Below, piece after piece: positions 23,211 to 35,215 of a stretch of DNA of 64,000 nucleotides. Under the pieces are notes generated by a model, which did not search any database, was not told the DNA's origin, and worked only from the letters and a program-made list of their open reading frames with translations. The stretch is taken from NCBI GenBank assembly GCA_013396915.1, contig VWZL01002012.1, positions 620,001 through 684,000 on the forward strand, in the 5' to 3' direction. This DNA comes from Stercorarius parasiticus (taxonomy: Eukaryota > Chordata > Aves > Charadriiformes > Stercorariidae). A program made the position numbers and the translations under genes. Every line of letters starts with the position of its first letter. The first letter of the stretch is position 1.

Positions 23211-23810
23211 GGCGAGGGGGGGGGACACACAGCCAATCTTTACATTTTATTTTTTTTTCCCCTCTCAGCTCCGATAACTGCAGCAGAACAGTAGATTAAA
23301 TGCTGTCTTCTATTTGCTTCCTGTGCTTGCCAGACAAGGGGCTGCTTTATGATCCTCACTGGGAAAGTCTATTACTCACATCTACTTTAAATGACCAACA
23401 TCAAATATATACAGCTCCCATTAAAGCTGAGATCAATAAAAATGCCATTAAGATAGTAAAAGTTGCTGATATTAGTGAAGCCCCCAAACAAAATATTTGA
23501 TTTTCTTTCAGGTTGTTAGTGAGATGGAATACGAACATATAAGAGAAAGGAGAGAGGGCCATGCCCGTGGTCAATAATTTATCTCTGAGATTCATTCAGC
23601 CTCTCACCCAATATTTCCCTCCTGTCTATTGATTCCTCATCATTATTTGTCATAAGCTGTCCTAACTCAAGGAGAAAATATGCCCTCCATGTCCAAGGGG
23701 AGTCATACCTGAAGAAATAGAAAGGAATTTCATTAAAAGCAAGAAAGGACTGCCTTGGCTTTGAGAAACTCCAGCAGAAACTTACACAGACTTGTGTTAT
23801 GTGTAGGTTT

Positions 23811-23854
23811 TGTGTGTGGGGGGGTTTTTGTTTTTTGTTTTTGTTTTTTTTTTA
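23811..23854. repeat. G/T-rich simple tract
   Basis: GTGTGTGGGGGGG is followed by alternating T runs and single G. This is low-complexity DNA, and the run of seven G may be unstable or miscalled. Confidence 0.75.
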
Positions 23855-23980
23855 AAGCGGCGTTTGAAGCCCATTAGACTGTGCCGTGACAGAAAACGCC
23901 TAAACTTTGAAGCAAGTTGCTTTGATTACATTTTGTTGCCAAGGAGCTGCGTTTGGCCCTGAATGAAAATAGAGCTATTT

Positions 23981-23996
23981 AAAAAAAAAAAAAAAA
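23981..23996. repeat. Poly(A) run, A16
   Basis: Sixteen consecutive A after GAGCTATTT. No element body was recognised upstream, so it is treated as a simple homopolymer. Confidence 0.85.
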
Positions 23997-25859
23997 GACT
24001 GAAAAGCCAACTTTGTCAGTTATTTCCAGTGATGCTCTCCTGAGCCATGCTGAATCTGGAGGTGGAAGTCTCCTTCAGGAGGTCACAAGGATTTGGCACC
24101 AGCAGCCCTGGCCATCAAAACAAAGTACAAGCGATGGTAATATAATCATTAAGATAAACTGTAGCCCAAACGGTAAAAGCATGAGTCGCGAAATGGAATT
24201 AAATTTTTAAGTATGGTTATTTGCTAAGAGGCTGTTTAAAACAGGCAATATTTTAAGTTAATGAGACCCATATGTTTTATGGTATGTCATTCAACTGCTT
24301 TCTTTGGAAATGGCTTGGAACAATAGCTTTCATGCTTACTTTGTAAAATCCAGAAAGGATAGTGATTGGGAAGCGCATGTGTGGAAAAAATCTGCAAGGC
24401 ATAATGATGCATGTCTAGGAAGTGTCATCTGTATGTTGGTATATTGTTACATCGAAAAGTGGGTTTATCTCCACGTACTGTGGCTGAGTGTCTTGCGCTT
24501 TCTCCCTCCCCTGTTTTTTTCTTTTGGAGGTGGGAAGCTTCTTAGGGGGGCATGTTAATTTAAACAGGGATAGATTTGCGAATGGTGCTTTTGCAGCCTT
24601 CTCAAGTGATACTTCTTTGCTCACCAAAGCAGATCAGGCTTGCCTTTGATATTATTTGGGGTGATTTTTGCCAGGTTGGCTGCAACCTTGGCAGAGGTAG
24701 TGGGGAGGGACGGAGCTGCTGTCCTCACCCCACGCAATCCTTTCTCCTGTACAGAGGCGGGCAAGCAGTGCAGAGTTTCAGTGGCCAGGGCAGAAAGCTG
24801 CCGGGCACTTTCTTAAGGCGCACGAAGGTCCCCATGAAGTAAACCCACACCTGGTTTCCCTGCGGTTATTTTCTCCCCTCTCTTCTCCTTTTTACATCCC
24901 ATCTTTTCTAGGCATTGCTGCAGTCAAGCCCACTGTAGCTCCGAGGTTCTTCTTTTCTTCTCCAGTGTTAAAGACTGAGTCTATTTGCGTTAGGCCTGCC
25001 TTCTATATTCTGTTAAATTTCTTGGTACAACACCATACTCCCTCTGCAGAAGCTGCTTGAAAAGAAAGGGGAAAAAAAAATAATCTGAAATGGTTCTATT
25101 TTTTGCATGCCTTTTTGTTAATTTGCACTATTAACCAGGATAAATCATTACTGTTTTTAAGTGTCTGTGGTCACATAAATATGCACTTGTGACTCTCATT
25201 AATTCTTATCGGTCTGAAATACTGACAAAAATATATGAGCTGGGAATACCTGAGTCAAAACTATAATTTAGTTGAGTCTTTTTAATGATACATTCTGGAT
25301 AGCATCATGTAACTGGTGACAGAAATAAGCCAATTCATATTCACCTAAAACAACTATTCCTTGACTCTTTGTAGACTGTCAAAAGACTAGAGGAGAAGAA
25401 TAAGAAGGAGGGATTTGAAAAATAAAGTCTGTAATTTTTCACCTGCAGTTTTGTACCCATGGTCAACTTAAATGGTGGGGGAAAAAAAAAAGGGAAAAGA
25501 AGGAAAGAAAAGAATTAAAATCGTGGTGTGACCGATTGATTGCAGATGTTGCTTTTTTTCCCCAGCCCGTACCAGGGAGTCAAATCTCTGCCTTCTGTCT
25601 TTTTCACCCCGAACTAGTGAGAGCTACAAAACTGTGGATGTGAGATGAGAAGTTTGGGTGAGGCCTTGGTGCGGGCTGGCCATGCTGTGAAAGCACTGTG
25701 AGGGAGCCTGGCTTCAGGGACTGCCTGTCCCAGACGGTATCTCCAGGCCATTGGTTTTGGAAAAGAGCAAAGCTTTGTGGGGCTCGACTTGCAGCTTTGT
25801 AGGTGGCAGGGAGAGGGAATAGTTTAGCATGAAGGGGGGAGTGCCAAGCCCTGTCCAAT

Positions 25860-26130
25860 TTTCCTTTTTTTTTTTCATGAGCTTTAAATGATAAATGTTA
25901 TTTTAAGTGTAGAATTAGGAGCGCTAATTACAGCTGACACATTGTTTTGTAATTTTTATTTCCATCATTGCATAGTGTTTGGATTTCTCCGGCCTTTGCT
26001 AGAGAGCTCTTTTTTGACTACATAAGCAGAAAATGGCAGATTCAGAAATCAGCTGTTTCCCTAATGAATTCAGAGAAACTCACGTGGAAACGCTGACTCT
26101 TAAGGCTCATTTTTCATTAATGTGGAGAGG
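25860..26130. promoter_or_regulatory. Candidate enhancer-like element, composite motif core
   Basis: The core at 25925-25946 packs a palindromic homeodomain site (TAATTA), a CAGCTG E-box, TGACA (a TALE/MEIS-type word) and ATTGTT (SOX-type) almost end to end. A second CAGCTG lies at 26050-26055, followed by CTAATGAATT and a CACGTG E-box at 26081-26086. There is no repeat or coding signal. Arrays of this kind are common in vertebrate developmental enhancers. The sequence shows the motifs; activity is an inference. Confidence 0.35.
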
Positions 26131-29100
26131 ACTGGAGTTCTGACCATATAAAGGTAAAAGCAGGTGTTTCTTGGGGCTGTATTTGGCTTCTGCAGGGGTT
26201 ACACGCACGGAAAACATCTCGGGATCAGTCTGTATGTAATGTGTTACCAAAGCTTTGCGTTATTAATCTGTTGCCTTTTGGAAATGAGAAAACAAAATGT
26301 GACGTGAGGATTGGAGGGGTCGGGAACAGGTCCTGGTGGTAGGAAAACCCTGCGTTTGCTGTAACATATTCCCTTCACTTCTCCCACTTTCTCTCATTAT
26401 CTTGTTTGTTATGTGTAGCTGAATAAGCATGTAACCTCTAAGGCTGTGGAGCAGATCGTTAGGAGTTACTGATTAACACCACATTTCAGTAGTAGATCCT
26501 GAGTTGTTCTTTTTACAAACTGAAGGGGTCTAGCTTTATGATTTTTTAATTAGAGTGTAAATATTGCAGCCTCATAAACTGCTTGATTTATAGGTGACAG
26601 CGAATTTGCACTTTGGGTAAGGACACGGGAGGCTTCAGCTGTACGGTTTCAGTGCCCCTGTTTGCTGGTACAGCCATCCTCTTCTTTTGCCTTTGCTGTG
26701 TTCATCCTACCAGCCTTACTGATGATGCCTGTGTGTCGTTTCTTTAAACTGGCAGGATAATTGAATTTCCTTTCTCTGTTTTTAAGCAAAAGGACACTCA
26801 TACTATACATTTTAACTGATGAAGTCAGAGAAAAAAGTTGGAGTGATGTTATTGTCACTGACAGCCAACAAGGTGAGCTTAATAATTGATGTTCATTATG
26901 AGGATTCCAGAGAAGTTGGGCCAAATTCATCACTGTGCATTGTTGTAAGTGTCAGAGGCATGAGAGGGACGGTAAATCAAGATTGAAAGAGATCTGAGGT
27001 GCTGGTGGATAATAGAAGGGTATTTCTGATATCCTTAGTGCAAAGTGTTACCAGATTTTCAAGAATGGAGACTCTATTTCCTCAAGAAGGAGGAAAGTCC
27101 TATCTTTCTCAGGCAATCTGTAGAGCTTGGCTTCCATTTGCAGCTCAAATTAGGAATACTCAGGCATATGGAATGATATTAATTTTAACTGGACTTGAAT
27201 TGGCATTAATAACCAACAGAGCACCTAAAATCCTCAGCAGTTGTTGTTCATCGGAAGGCAGGACTCACCCTGGGCAGCAGGGTATTTGGCCGATGTCCTT
27301 GGAGCAGAGAAGGACTTTGCAAACACTGAACTTCTGTTCTTTTCCCTCCTTGCTCTGTCTCCATAACCAGTTATCTTCTCCAGCTTGCTGTCAGCGCTGT
27401 GAAGCTTGCATGGGGATGGATTGCTCTCGGGTGCAACAGAGGCCTGGTGCTTTGCATGGGGTTTTGCAAACCCGGCTTCCCTACTAACAGAACTTGCCTC
27501 TTTCCATCTCACACATCCTCTGGAAACTCTAGTACCAGCGCTGCCAGTAGGATTTGTCTGTTGGGATCTTGAAGGAGAATGTATTTTGGGAAGGCTCTTT
27601 GTCATATTGTGAGGAATTGCTCTGTGGCGTTTCTTCACTGGGGTCTTTTGAGTCCCCTGTAGCCCTCACACAGCCTGCCTGCACCCTGCCGATGGCCCTG
27701 GGCTGTGGGAAGGGGCTGGAAGGAGCCAGGACATGGTGGGTTTGCCTCTCTCTGGGCGTGCAGGAGCAGCATAACCCCACCTGGATCTTCATGGTGAGGG
27801 AGACAAAGGAAGCTAAAGCAGTTTTCCTTAACATATACTTGATTTAGAATAGAATAGAACATTTCAATTGGAAATACTGAACCGTTTTCTATTCCCAGAT
27901 ACATCACATAGCGTCTGCAGTGCTGGGATGGTCAGGACATAGCAGACAGAACAAAACCCACGTTTTTTTCTGCCCCGGTAGCCACTCTGAGCGACTGCAA
28001 TCAGTTATAGATTCTCCTTTCCACCCCTTAGCAGTGCCCTTCTCGATCCCCATGCTGGTCTCTTCCCTGCTCCAGCACCAGACCTCTCCTGTCTCAGAAC
28101 AAACTGCTGGGAGAGGAGGTGGCCGGCTCCTACAAGCCAAGAGCCTGGCTTCAGAATTGAATGCTTTCAGAAAATGTTGCCGCTCTGTTTGCCGCCCTTT
28201 CTCTGTAGTGAAAAAAACTACAAAGATAATTTTTTCTTTTTTTAATGATAGCTGAAATGTTCATGAATGGTGATGAAATCCAAAAAACATGCCACAGTGT
28301 CAGATTCACCTCTCTCTGATGGAACTGTACTTGTTTTACTGCAGGAAGTATTTTGTGGCTCTACAGTAGCAGCCTGGGTCTGTTGCCAAAGGCCCAAATG
28401 CTGAAGTTTGGTGGGTTTTGTTTTTTTTTTTTTCATCAAACTTGTTGAAAGGCCTTTCAGTGCAGACTTGATGTCAATGGCAATTACATGTATGTTTACA
28501 GATTATGGCTCCAATCCCATCCTGGTAAATGTTTTTGCACATGGTTAAATCTGCACGTGTAATTGCCTAGAGACTAAAATCAGAAGTGGTGAACGTAGGA
28601 AGATAATAACTTGAACTGAACTGTTTTCTTGTTCCTGTTTAATTTTGAACCTATTTGACCCTTGTGAGTTCAAAAATTCGCCTCAGTCTTGACCATTATT
28701 GAGTTTGGATTCTGTTTAGGAGAAACTGTGACTCCTAAGTACAGCGAAGGGTCAGAGGACAATAAATCCAATGGAATAAATAAAGTGATAAATGAAGCAG
28801 GCAGAGAGATGGAAAAGTGAAAAAATAACATATATTGGGTGAGTTCATGCTTTCTGTGACGTTGAAAGGTGTTTTGCCACTGACTGCACCGGGGCTGGGA
28901 TTTCTTTTGTAACACCTGGTCCAAAATCCCTGGAATTCAACCAGGACATTTCTATTGCCCATAGTGCTCCTGTGTCACTTATAATGAGCTTTAGTTTGTA
29001 GCTCCAATGTATGGTGTAGCTCCCAGTAGCACTTAGCTGCAACATGTAGCAGCCTAGTCTTTCTGGGGTGGAAAGAAAAGTGAAATTACAGAAAAGAATG

Positions 29101-31859
29101 GCTTTTCCTCCTCTTCTTATTTCTCCCCAGAGGCTTCAGAGCCTCAAATGTAGTTATCTTCACAACCCAGTTTCTTTGTGACCCATTTGTTTGTGTGTGT
29201 TTATGGAACTGCTCTGTGATACTAATGAAGCTGGCAGCAGACATTTTACTACAAATTTCATGTGAAAAAGGACTGAGAACGTTTCAGCGCATGTGTGTGC
29301 CTACAGTCTTCAGTGTCCTCAGCAGAAGTTCTTGTGTTGCCAACACTGAATTTGAGCATTGAATTGGGCTGTCCGAAAGGTGAAGCCCAGTTTGTTTTGC
29401 AAGACGCGTTGCATTTTCCCTGGGCTTCCAATAAAGGAAGCAATTTGGCTCAGTGTCTTTACTTTCCAAAGCCCAGACTTACATCAGGAAAGTGCAAAAG
29501 TTACATAGGGCCAAAGCTGCTCCAGGGTCGTGCAAAGTGATTTAACTCTGCTGTCTGCAAAGGGGCAACGGAGATCAGTAGGAAATACCGATTTGTCTAA
29601 TGGTTTACAAAGCACTTCAATACCTTTTAGGTTGAAATGTTAGGGCTTATATTAATTATTAATATTTTTATATTCTTGAGATTCTAGTACTTGACAGTTT
29701 AAATTGTCGCAAATCCACCCATCATCAGCATGTAAGAGGATTTCCTTTTTTTTTTCCCTGCAGTAATTAAACTGAGCAGATTCCTGCTCTAATTCTGCTG
29801 AGTTTATTTTACTGGAAATTATCCACCTTCTTTCAAAAGTACAAGCATTAATTGAGCAGGAACATACCAGCAACTTGTAAAAAGAATTAAAAATCAAAGT
29901 TTCGAGTTTTAATATTTACTTCTAAAGCATGCCAGGTTTAAAAAGTAAGATAAGTTTTCTGACTTCCTTGAGAAGTGTTTCTGGTCTATCACAGAGACTA
30001 CACTTGATGAGTTAAGTACTTGGAAACCAAAAGAAGCGCTCCAACCATTGCAGAAAGTCCGGGGTTTTAAAGAGAGAGAGAAATACTTGAAATTCTGCTT
30101 TCAAGTCAGTCTGGGTCTTCCAGCGCAGAGACGTTTCTTGTTGTCTGTAAACTAAAAATGGAAAGAAAAAAAAATCCAAACCCTGCAAAGGAGGGAAAGC
30201 CAGAGAACCTGAGTAAGTGATGATTTATCTGATAACAAAAATCCTACTACCCCAGTCATTCATGGTTTATTTCTTTGGCATGCAACATTTAAGAGAAATC
30301 CACTGAGCGCTAGTAATTTCACTATTGCGAAAGCCAAATCCTTCATTTAAACTTTTGAGACAATTTTTCCATTTGCTTCTCTGCCACTCAAGCAAAGAGC
30401 AGAAATCATAAGCTCACTTGTACCAGTTCACCTCATCAGTTAGAAAAGAGACAGAAGTTGCTTCCAGATGAAAAGGGGATGCAGCAGAGGAAAAATATGC
30501 TGGAAAATCAAAATAGATTGCCTCTAATAACTTCTGGATAGTGATCCAAGCTTGGGTACATTGAGACATCCCTAAACTTTGGGAAAATTGAGATTTGGAG
30601 CTGCCTGTTAGAACAGGATCATCAGAGAACTGGAGAATATTGTACTTAAAAGAAATTGATGTAGAGAACAGAGACAGCAATTTGTCTTGTTTAAAATAAA
30701 TCATAAATTAATACACGTTAACCAAAATCAGAAAACCTAAAACCCAAACCCAAATTCTAAGTTTGTGCTGGCTGCCAAAAGCGCCATTTGATACTGCACA
30801 ATTAGTACAAGTAGCAAGAGTATGGCTTATGAGACCCTCGTGTTGACACAGGAAAGTTAAATGCAGAACACTGTTTGCTTGTTTTTGTTTTTGTTTTAAC
30901 ACCACCTTTGGCAGCTGAAAAGTTATACAGTATTAAAATAAAACCTTAATGAAAAAGAGTGAAAATTTGTACAGTTTCCAAAGTCTCTGGTGGGAAAGTT
31001 GCTCGCGTTTGATAAATTGATGCCCAAAGTAAGGTAATTGGAGAAAATTGCGGTGTAATCCTCAATAGAAACACATGTTTCTTCAGCAGCAGAGCAAACA
31101 GTGTTGTCTGAAATGTTCCTTTAAGGGGAAAAATGTTTTCCTGTTTCGTATCAGGTTTGCAAGGGTTTTGGATGGAGAGTTAGTCAAGCCATTCCTCCTG
31201 TACGGAGTTGGAACAGGCGAGGCCATGTCCTCCCACTGAAAAGCAATCACTTATGGGCAGGCAGAGGATGTGCTGTAGACTCCTGTCGGTGGTTTTGTTG
31301 CTGTTCATTTGCCACCCACATCCGTGGAGGCAACGTGTGATGGTGTTGCAACTGTGCCTTTGGAGGGGACTCGCTGTTTGAGAGGGACACAACAACAGTG
31401 GCTGTGAGCTGTGTTTCTTTTCTTTGCTTCCACTGGGGAGGAGTGAAAGGTGATGCTGGTGATGTTGAGAAAAATGAAGGGAATCTCTTTCTACAGAGAA
31501 ACCCAAAGTTTCATAGTTTCAAAGGGCAGCCTATCTCTGCCATAACTTGAAACCGTAGATCTGAAGCACGTGGATTTCATCTAGACAGAAAGTGAAACAA
31601 AAGCGAGAAGGTATAATTGTGCTGAACAGGGTGCTGATTTTCTTACTTTTTGTTTCCTCTTACTCTTCTATTTCTTCTGGGAAAAGATGTGCTGGATGCC
31701 TTTTAGCTCAGCAAATCCAATTTTTGGTCAACATTTATCATGACATTTAAGAGGCAGATTTGAAAAACATTATTGTGAACTATTCCCATAATCAATCTAG
31801 TTTAGGGGAAACCACTTTCATGTGGGTGCAAAGCAAGTAAGAAAAATACTCACTGAGGC

Positions 31860-32765
31860 TAGTTACCAGGGACTTATTGTCCACCTGGAAGGAAGCACTG
31901 AATAAGTTCTGTCTAGGACCCTTTCCACAGTTGCATTAATGATTTGGATAATGAAATGGATATTAAACTTATTAAATTTGCAAGTGACACCAAGATGGGA
32001 GGGTCTGCAGGCAGGTTGTTGGATGGGATTAAAATTCAAAGTTATCTTGACAAATAGGAGAAACGGCTTGAAGGAAGATAGAGTGCATTCAGTGAGACCA
32101 AATACCAATCTCTGAGTGTAGGTGGAAATGAAGACCCTGACAAACACAAGCCAGGAAATGCCTGGTTTACACGAAGGGATGGGAGAGGACTTTAGCAGAT
32201 TGGTAAGTGAAGAGAAACCTGCTTGGGGGGGAAGCCATGTTGAGGGCAGGGAAGATGGCATGTATCTTGAGATGATGAAGGACATTCATTCATCTCCTCT
32301 GTGAAGCATCGGTGAGGCTTTGGTGAGATGCTCGCTTTTGGGTGTGATAAGGAGAGAAATGTGCCCCAGATGGAGAGGTCGCAAAGGGAGCAAGGAGACC
32401 GCTCAGAAGTTTGACAAATGTGGCCTTTGAGGGCAGACTGAAGATGTTAGGTGTGTTTAGAGTGAAAAAGGCTGAGGGGGCATGATCACAGGCATCAAAT
32501 ATATAAAGGGAGGCTGCACAGAGAAAGGGAATCATTTGCCCTCTGTGTCCCCTTGACATAGAAGAAAAAGTAGTGGGATTAGACTGCAGCAAATAAGAAT
32601 AAATTAGATAAAGGGGAGCACATCCTGACAGTATGGGCTGTTAAGAACTCCAGGAGGTTGAGGAATTGCAGACTCTGAGAATTTTTATTGAATGGCTGGA
32701 TAAAGATGATCCCTCTTCAGAGCATCCCGTGGACTGGGTGACCTTCCTAAGGCCTTAAATTCCAA
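31860..32765 (+). mobile_element. Long old CR1 LINE fragment
   Basis: This runs in CR1 sense orientation through the end of the reverse-transcriptase ORF into the 3' part. Landmarks in order are ATTAATGATTTGGATAATG, AAATTTGCAAGTGACACCAA, GATGGGAGGG, a GGTGAGATGCTCGC-like stretch, and near the end AAAGATGATCCCTCTTCAGAG. In intact CR1 the second word corresponds to the ...KFADDTK... coding segment. Here the frame is broken by many stops and small indels, so it cannot encode protein. Words such as AAATTTGCAAGTGACACC fit an old subfamily better than the youngest avian ones. The 5' end is uncertain by tens of bases. Confidence 0.82.
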
Positions 32766-33175
32766 AGTAGTGAAAAACTGAATTCCTAGAGAGTTTATTT
32801 CAGGAAAATGCCAGTGAAGAAAGTTTTCCAAAGAAATAGTCCCATCACCAGCCCTCTTAGAAGAAGGTTAAAGTGCCTACGCCTGCATGGAGCTAGACAG
32901 TGGTGTCCGCCATGCAGCTGTATTAGCACAAGTGGTTGTGGCAATAAAGAGCTTTCCCTCCCATCTGCCCTGAGCTGCTTGGTCAGTGTGGACAAGGTAT
33001 GAAAGCACATGAGGCTACTTACTTGCTGGAGCAGCAAGGAGAGAAAAAGGGTGTAAGGGAAGACGATGTTTGCTCCATATACTCATCTTTGATACGTACC
33101 ATGATGTAAGAAATACCTCTCTGGAGCAAGAGGGACCATTTGTAGCCTGGTACATCTCCAGTTCATAGCTCTTGC

Positions 33176-33196
33176 AGAGGTACCACGGGTACCTCT
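33176..33196. repeat. Perfect 9-bp inverted repeat with 3-nt loop
   Basis: AGAGGTACC, loop ACG, GGTACCTCT. The arms pair perfectly and contain a KpnI-type palindrome on each side. A second TCTCTGCAG word shortly downstream could pair with CTTGCAGAG, giving an alternative fold. It may be chance or part of an unrecognised structured RNA. Confidence 0.8.
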
Positions 33197-33989
33197 CCTT
33201 GCTCTCTGCAGGAATCTGGCATTGGAAACCAACCACTTAGGATTAGAAAGAAAGAAAAAACAAAACAAAAGAGGGTTTCCACATGACAGTGTTGTTCATA
33301 TCCCCTACAGTGAAAATCAAATGTAAAATTATGTCTTTTGAAGATCAAGGAGTGACACAATGGAAGAGTATAATAGAGTGTAAATAGAGGGTAAACAATA
33401 AGCTAGCAGTACTGTGCTAAATGAAAGAATTCCCTTCCTTCAGGGTAATCCCTTCCAGGGCGAGATACACTGCTTTACCTTGGGATTCTGCTTTATTTCA
33501 TGACACTTCATCTTTAATTTTTGCTATAGCTTTGTTTCACTGTGCGGAGTATGGATTCATTTTCTGCCTTCCAAGTGTGTTGAGTGGTTTGTGTGTATCC
33601 AGCAGAGAAAAATCTGTGGTATTAATTGAGAGGAGACCTTGATCACATAATAAAGGGTTATGGGTTACGTATGTGCACGGCGGAAGAGGCTGGGATTTTC
33701 CTGCACAGCCTAACTTTTGCGTTTCAGGCTTACAAGTGCTTAAGTTTGCACCTCTGGTGTTTCAGTACTAATATCGAGCGGATATAAAGATCGGTGGGGC
33801 CATACAAGGGTTGAGGGCAGCTTGGTCACTGCCTGTTCTGCGAGAGGCTGCAGGTCATGGCTGTTGCAGAAGCAAGTTTGGAGTGCGTTTATTAAAGGAG
33901 GAGACTCCACCAGCACCGTGGCATCTCCATCTGAGGAGATCTCGGTTGCAGAGGTCATAACTGCCAACTTGTCAGGTATTTCCTGGAAT

Positions 33990-34470
33990 TGTCAGTCTCT
34001 CTGGCATGCAGCAGCCTGCGATGTATAAAGCCACAACACTGACATGCCACTTACCTAGTTCTGCTAGACTTGGCCTCTCCGTGAAGTATGCAAACTGTCT
34101 CCGTCTTGTGCAGAATTTGCATTATCTAAAGATCACTATGTATGCTCTCGTCCATTCGCCTTTGCAAATGCTGTTTAAATATAGCATCCATAAATAAATG
34201 TTAAATAATTCATGAACATAATTTTGTAAATTCTGCTAGGCCACACCTCTCTAGGGGCATATTTATGAACGTGCGTCAGCCTGGAATCAATGCGTCTGCC
34301 AAGCGCCCTACCTCTGAGGCAGAATTCCCACATCTAGCCCAAAATGCTGCAAACGACTCTGATTCCACTTCACTAGTCATCCATCATACTGTCACTTTAA
34401 TTCAGATGCTGCTACTTGTTTTAATAACATACATCTTACACAAAGAATATTGCTAACACAAGATTCTTGA
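33990..34470. promoter_or_regulatory. Candidate conserved element with perfect POU octamer
   Basis: ATTTGCAT at 34115-34122 is a perfect octamer motif (reverse of ATGCAAAT). It is followed within about 50 bases by the palindromic word TTTGCAAA, and then by AATAAATGTTAAATAATTCATG. No repeat signature is visible and no frame resembles a protein. The texture is that of a conserved non-coding element, which is an inference. Confidence 0.28.
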
Positions 34471-34875
34471 GGTAGATTTTTACAACCTCATAAAATGGTA
34501 TTAACCCTTTGATCCCTGATATTCTTTTCATATGGCTTTTTTTTATGCTTATCAATAACCTGCGTTCGTGGGGTCTATTCGTGCTGGAGAATCCGACATC
34601 AATCACTGCAGTAAAAATATTATTCCTCCAGCATTACCCTAAAGAATTATGGAAAGAATAAAAGTGTTATTGCAGGAATTATTTAGCAAACAATAGATGG
34701 ATAAAATGTATTATGGTAAGTGTTAAATTATATCACCTCATTACAGGAAACTACCTGAGATAGCACAGAAGGTAGTTCAGTGCTTTTTCTAAGTAGTTCA
34801 AAGAGAACAATAGCAGAATCCCACAAAAGGTTTTACTGTGAAACCCTGGAATGACAAGGCAAATGATGTATTATC

Positions 34876-34898
34876 AAAAAAAAAGATGGGGGGGGGGG
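34876..34898. repeat. A9 and G11 homopolymer pair
   Basis: Nine A, then GAT, then eleven G. The G run could form a G-rich structure only with help from other G tracts, and none lie close by. Its length is prone to sequencing error. Confidence 0.8.
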
Positions 34899-35170
34899 AG
34901 AAAATTCTACCTGCATATTTCTGAGTTGCACCTGGAGATATTTTGGGGGTGGAGGGAGGAGAATAATAGTAGTTTACCGTTAGCTGCTTAACACTCAAGT
35001 ATTTAAGGGGCTCAATTTTTTTTTTTTTGCATGTCTTTATAGAAATACCTTCTTCGTTGTAACAGAGCAACATGGAATGTGCAGTTTAAAAAAATATTTT
35101 TCTTCTATTCCAAATAAAGAACATGCTAAGCTATTTCTTTCTTCCTTCTCTCTGCTTTTTTTCTTTGCAG

Positions 35171-35215
35171 TCAGCACCAGGAATTCGAAAAGATTTTACT
35201 GAAATGCGTGATTAA
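35171..35215 (+). other. Possible short terminal exon after strong splice acceptor
   Basis: A tract of about 38 bases that is nearly all pyrimidine (35131-35168) leads into GCAG at 35167-35170, the best-looking 3' splice site in the window. Read in phase 0, the following bases encode SAPGIRKDFTEMRD and then TAA at 35213-35215. I do not recognise the peptide. It could be the last coding exon or an alternative end of a gene lying to the left, a non-coding exon, or chance. No evidence beyond the splice context is available. Confidence 0.25.

Larger units (their letters stand above)
19809..31850. other. Gene-free stretch with enhancer-like segments
   Basis: There is no recognisable coding gene or transposon across about 12 kb. 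The 27.2-28.2 kb part is somewhat richer in G+C and holds several overlapping open frames on both strands, none resembling a known protein. Two segments (22950-23210 and 25860-26130) have the motif texture of developmental enhancers and are listed separately. Homopolymer or G/T tracts occur at 23216-23224, 23811-23854 and 23981-23996. No RNA gene was seen. Confidence 0.6.

Noticed and set aside
27234..28255. Dense group of frames on both strands (162, 134, 111, 101 codons and others)
   Set aside because: Slightly higher G+C lowers stop frequency in all frames. No frame stands out, none resembles a known protein, and the 134-codon one starts at GTG.
34888..34898. G-quadruplex from the G11 run
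   Set aside because: A single G run without three further nearby G tracts does not meet the usual intramolecular pattern.
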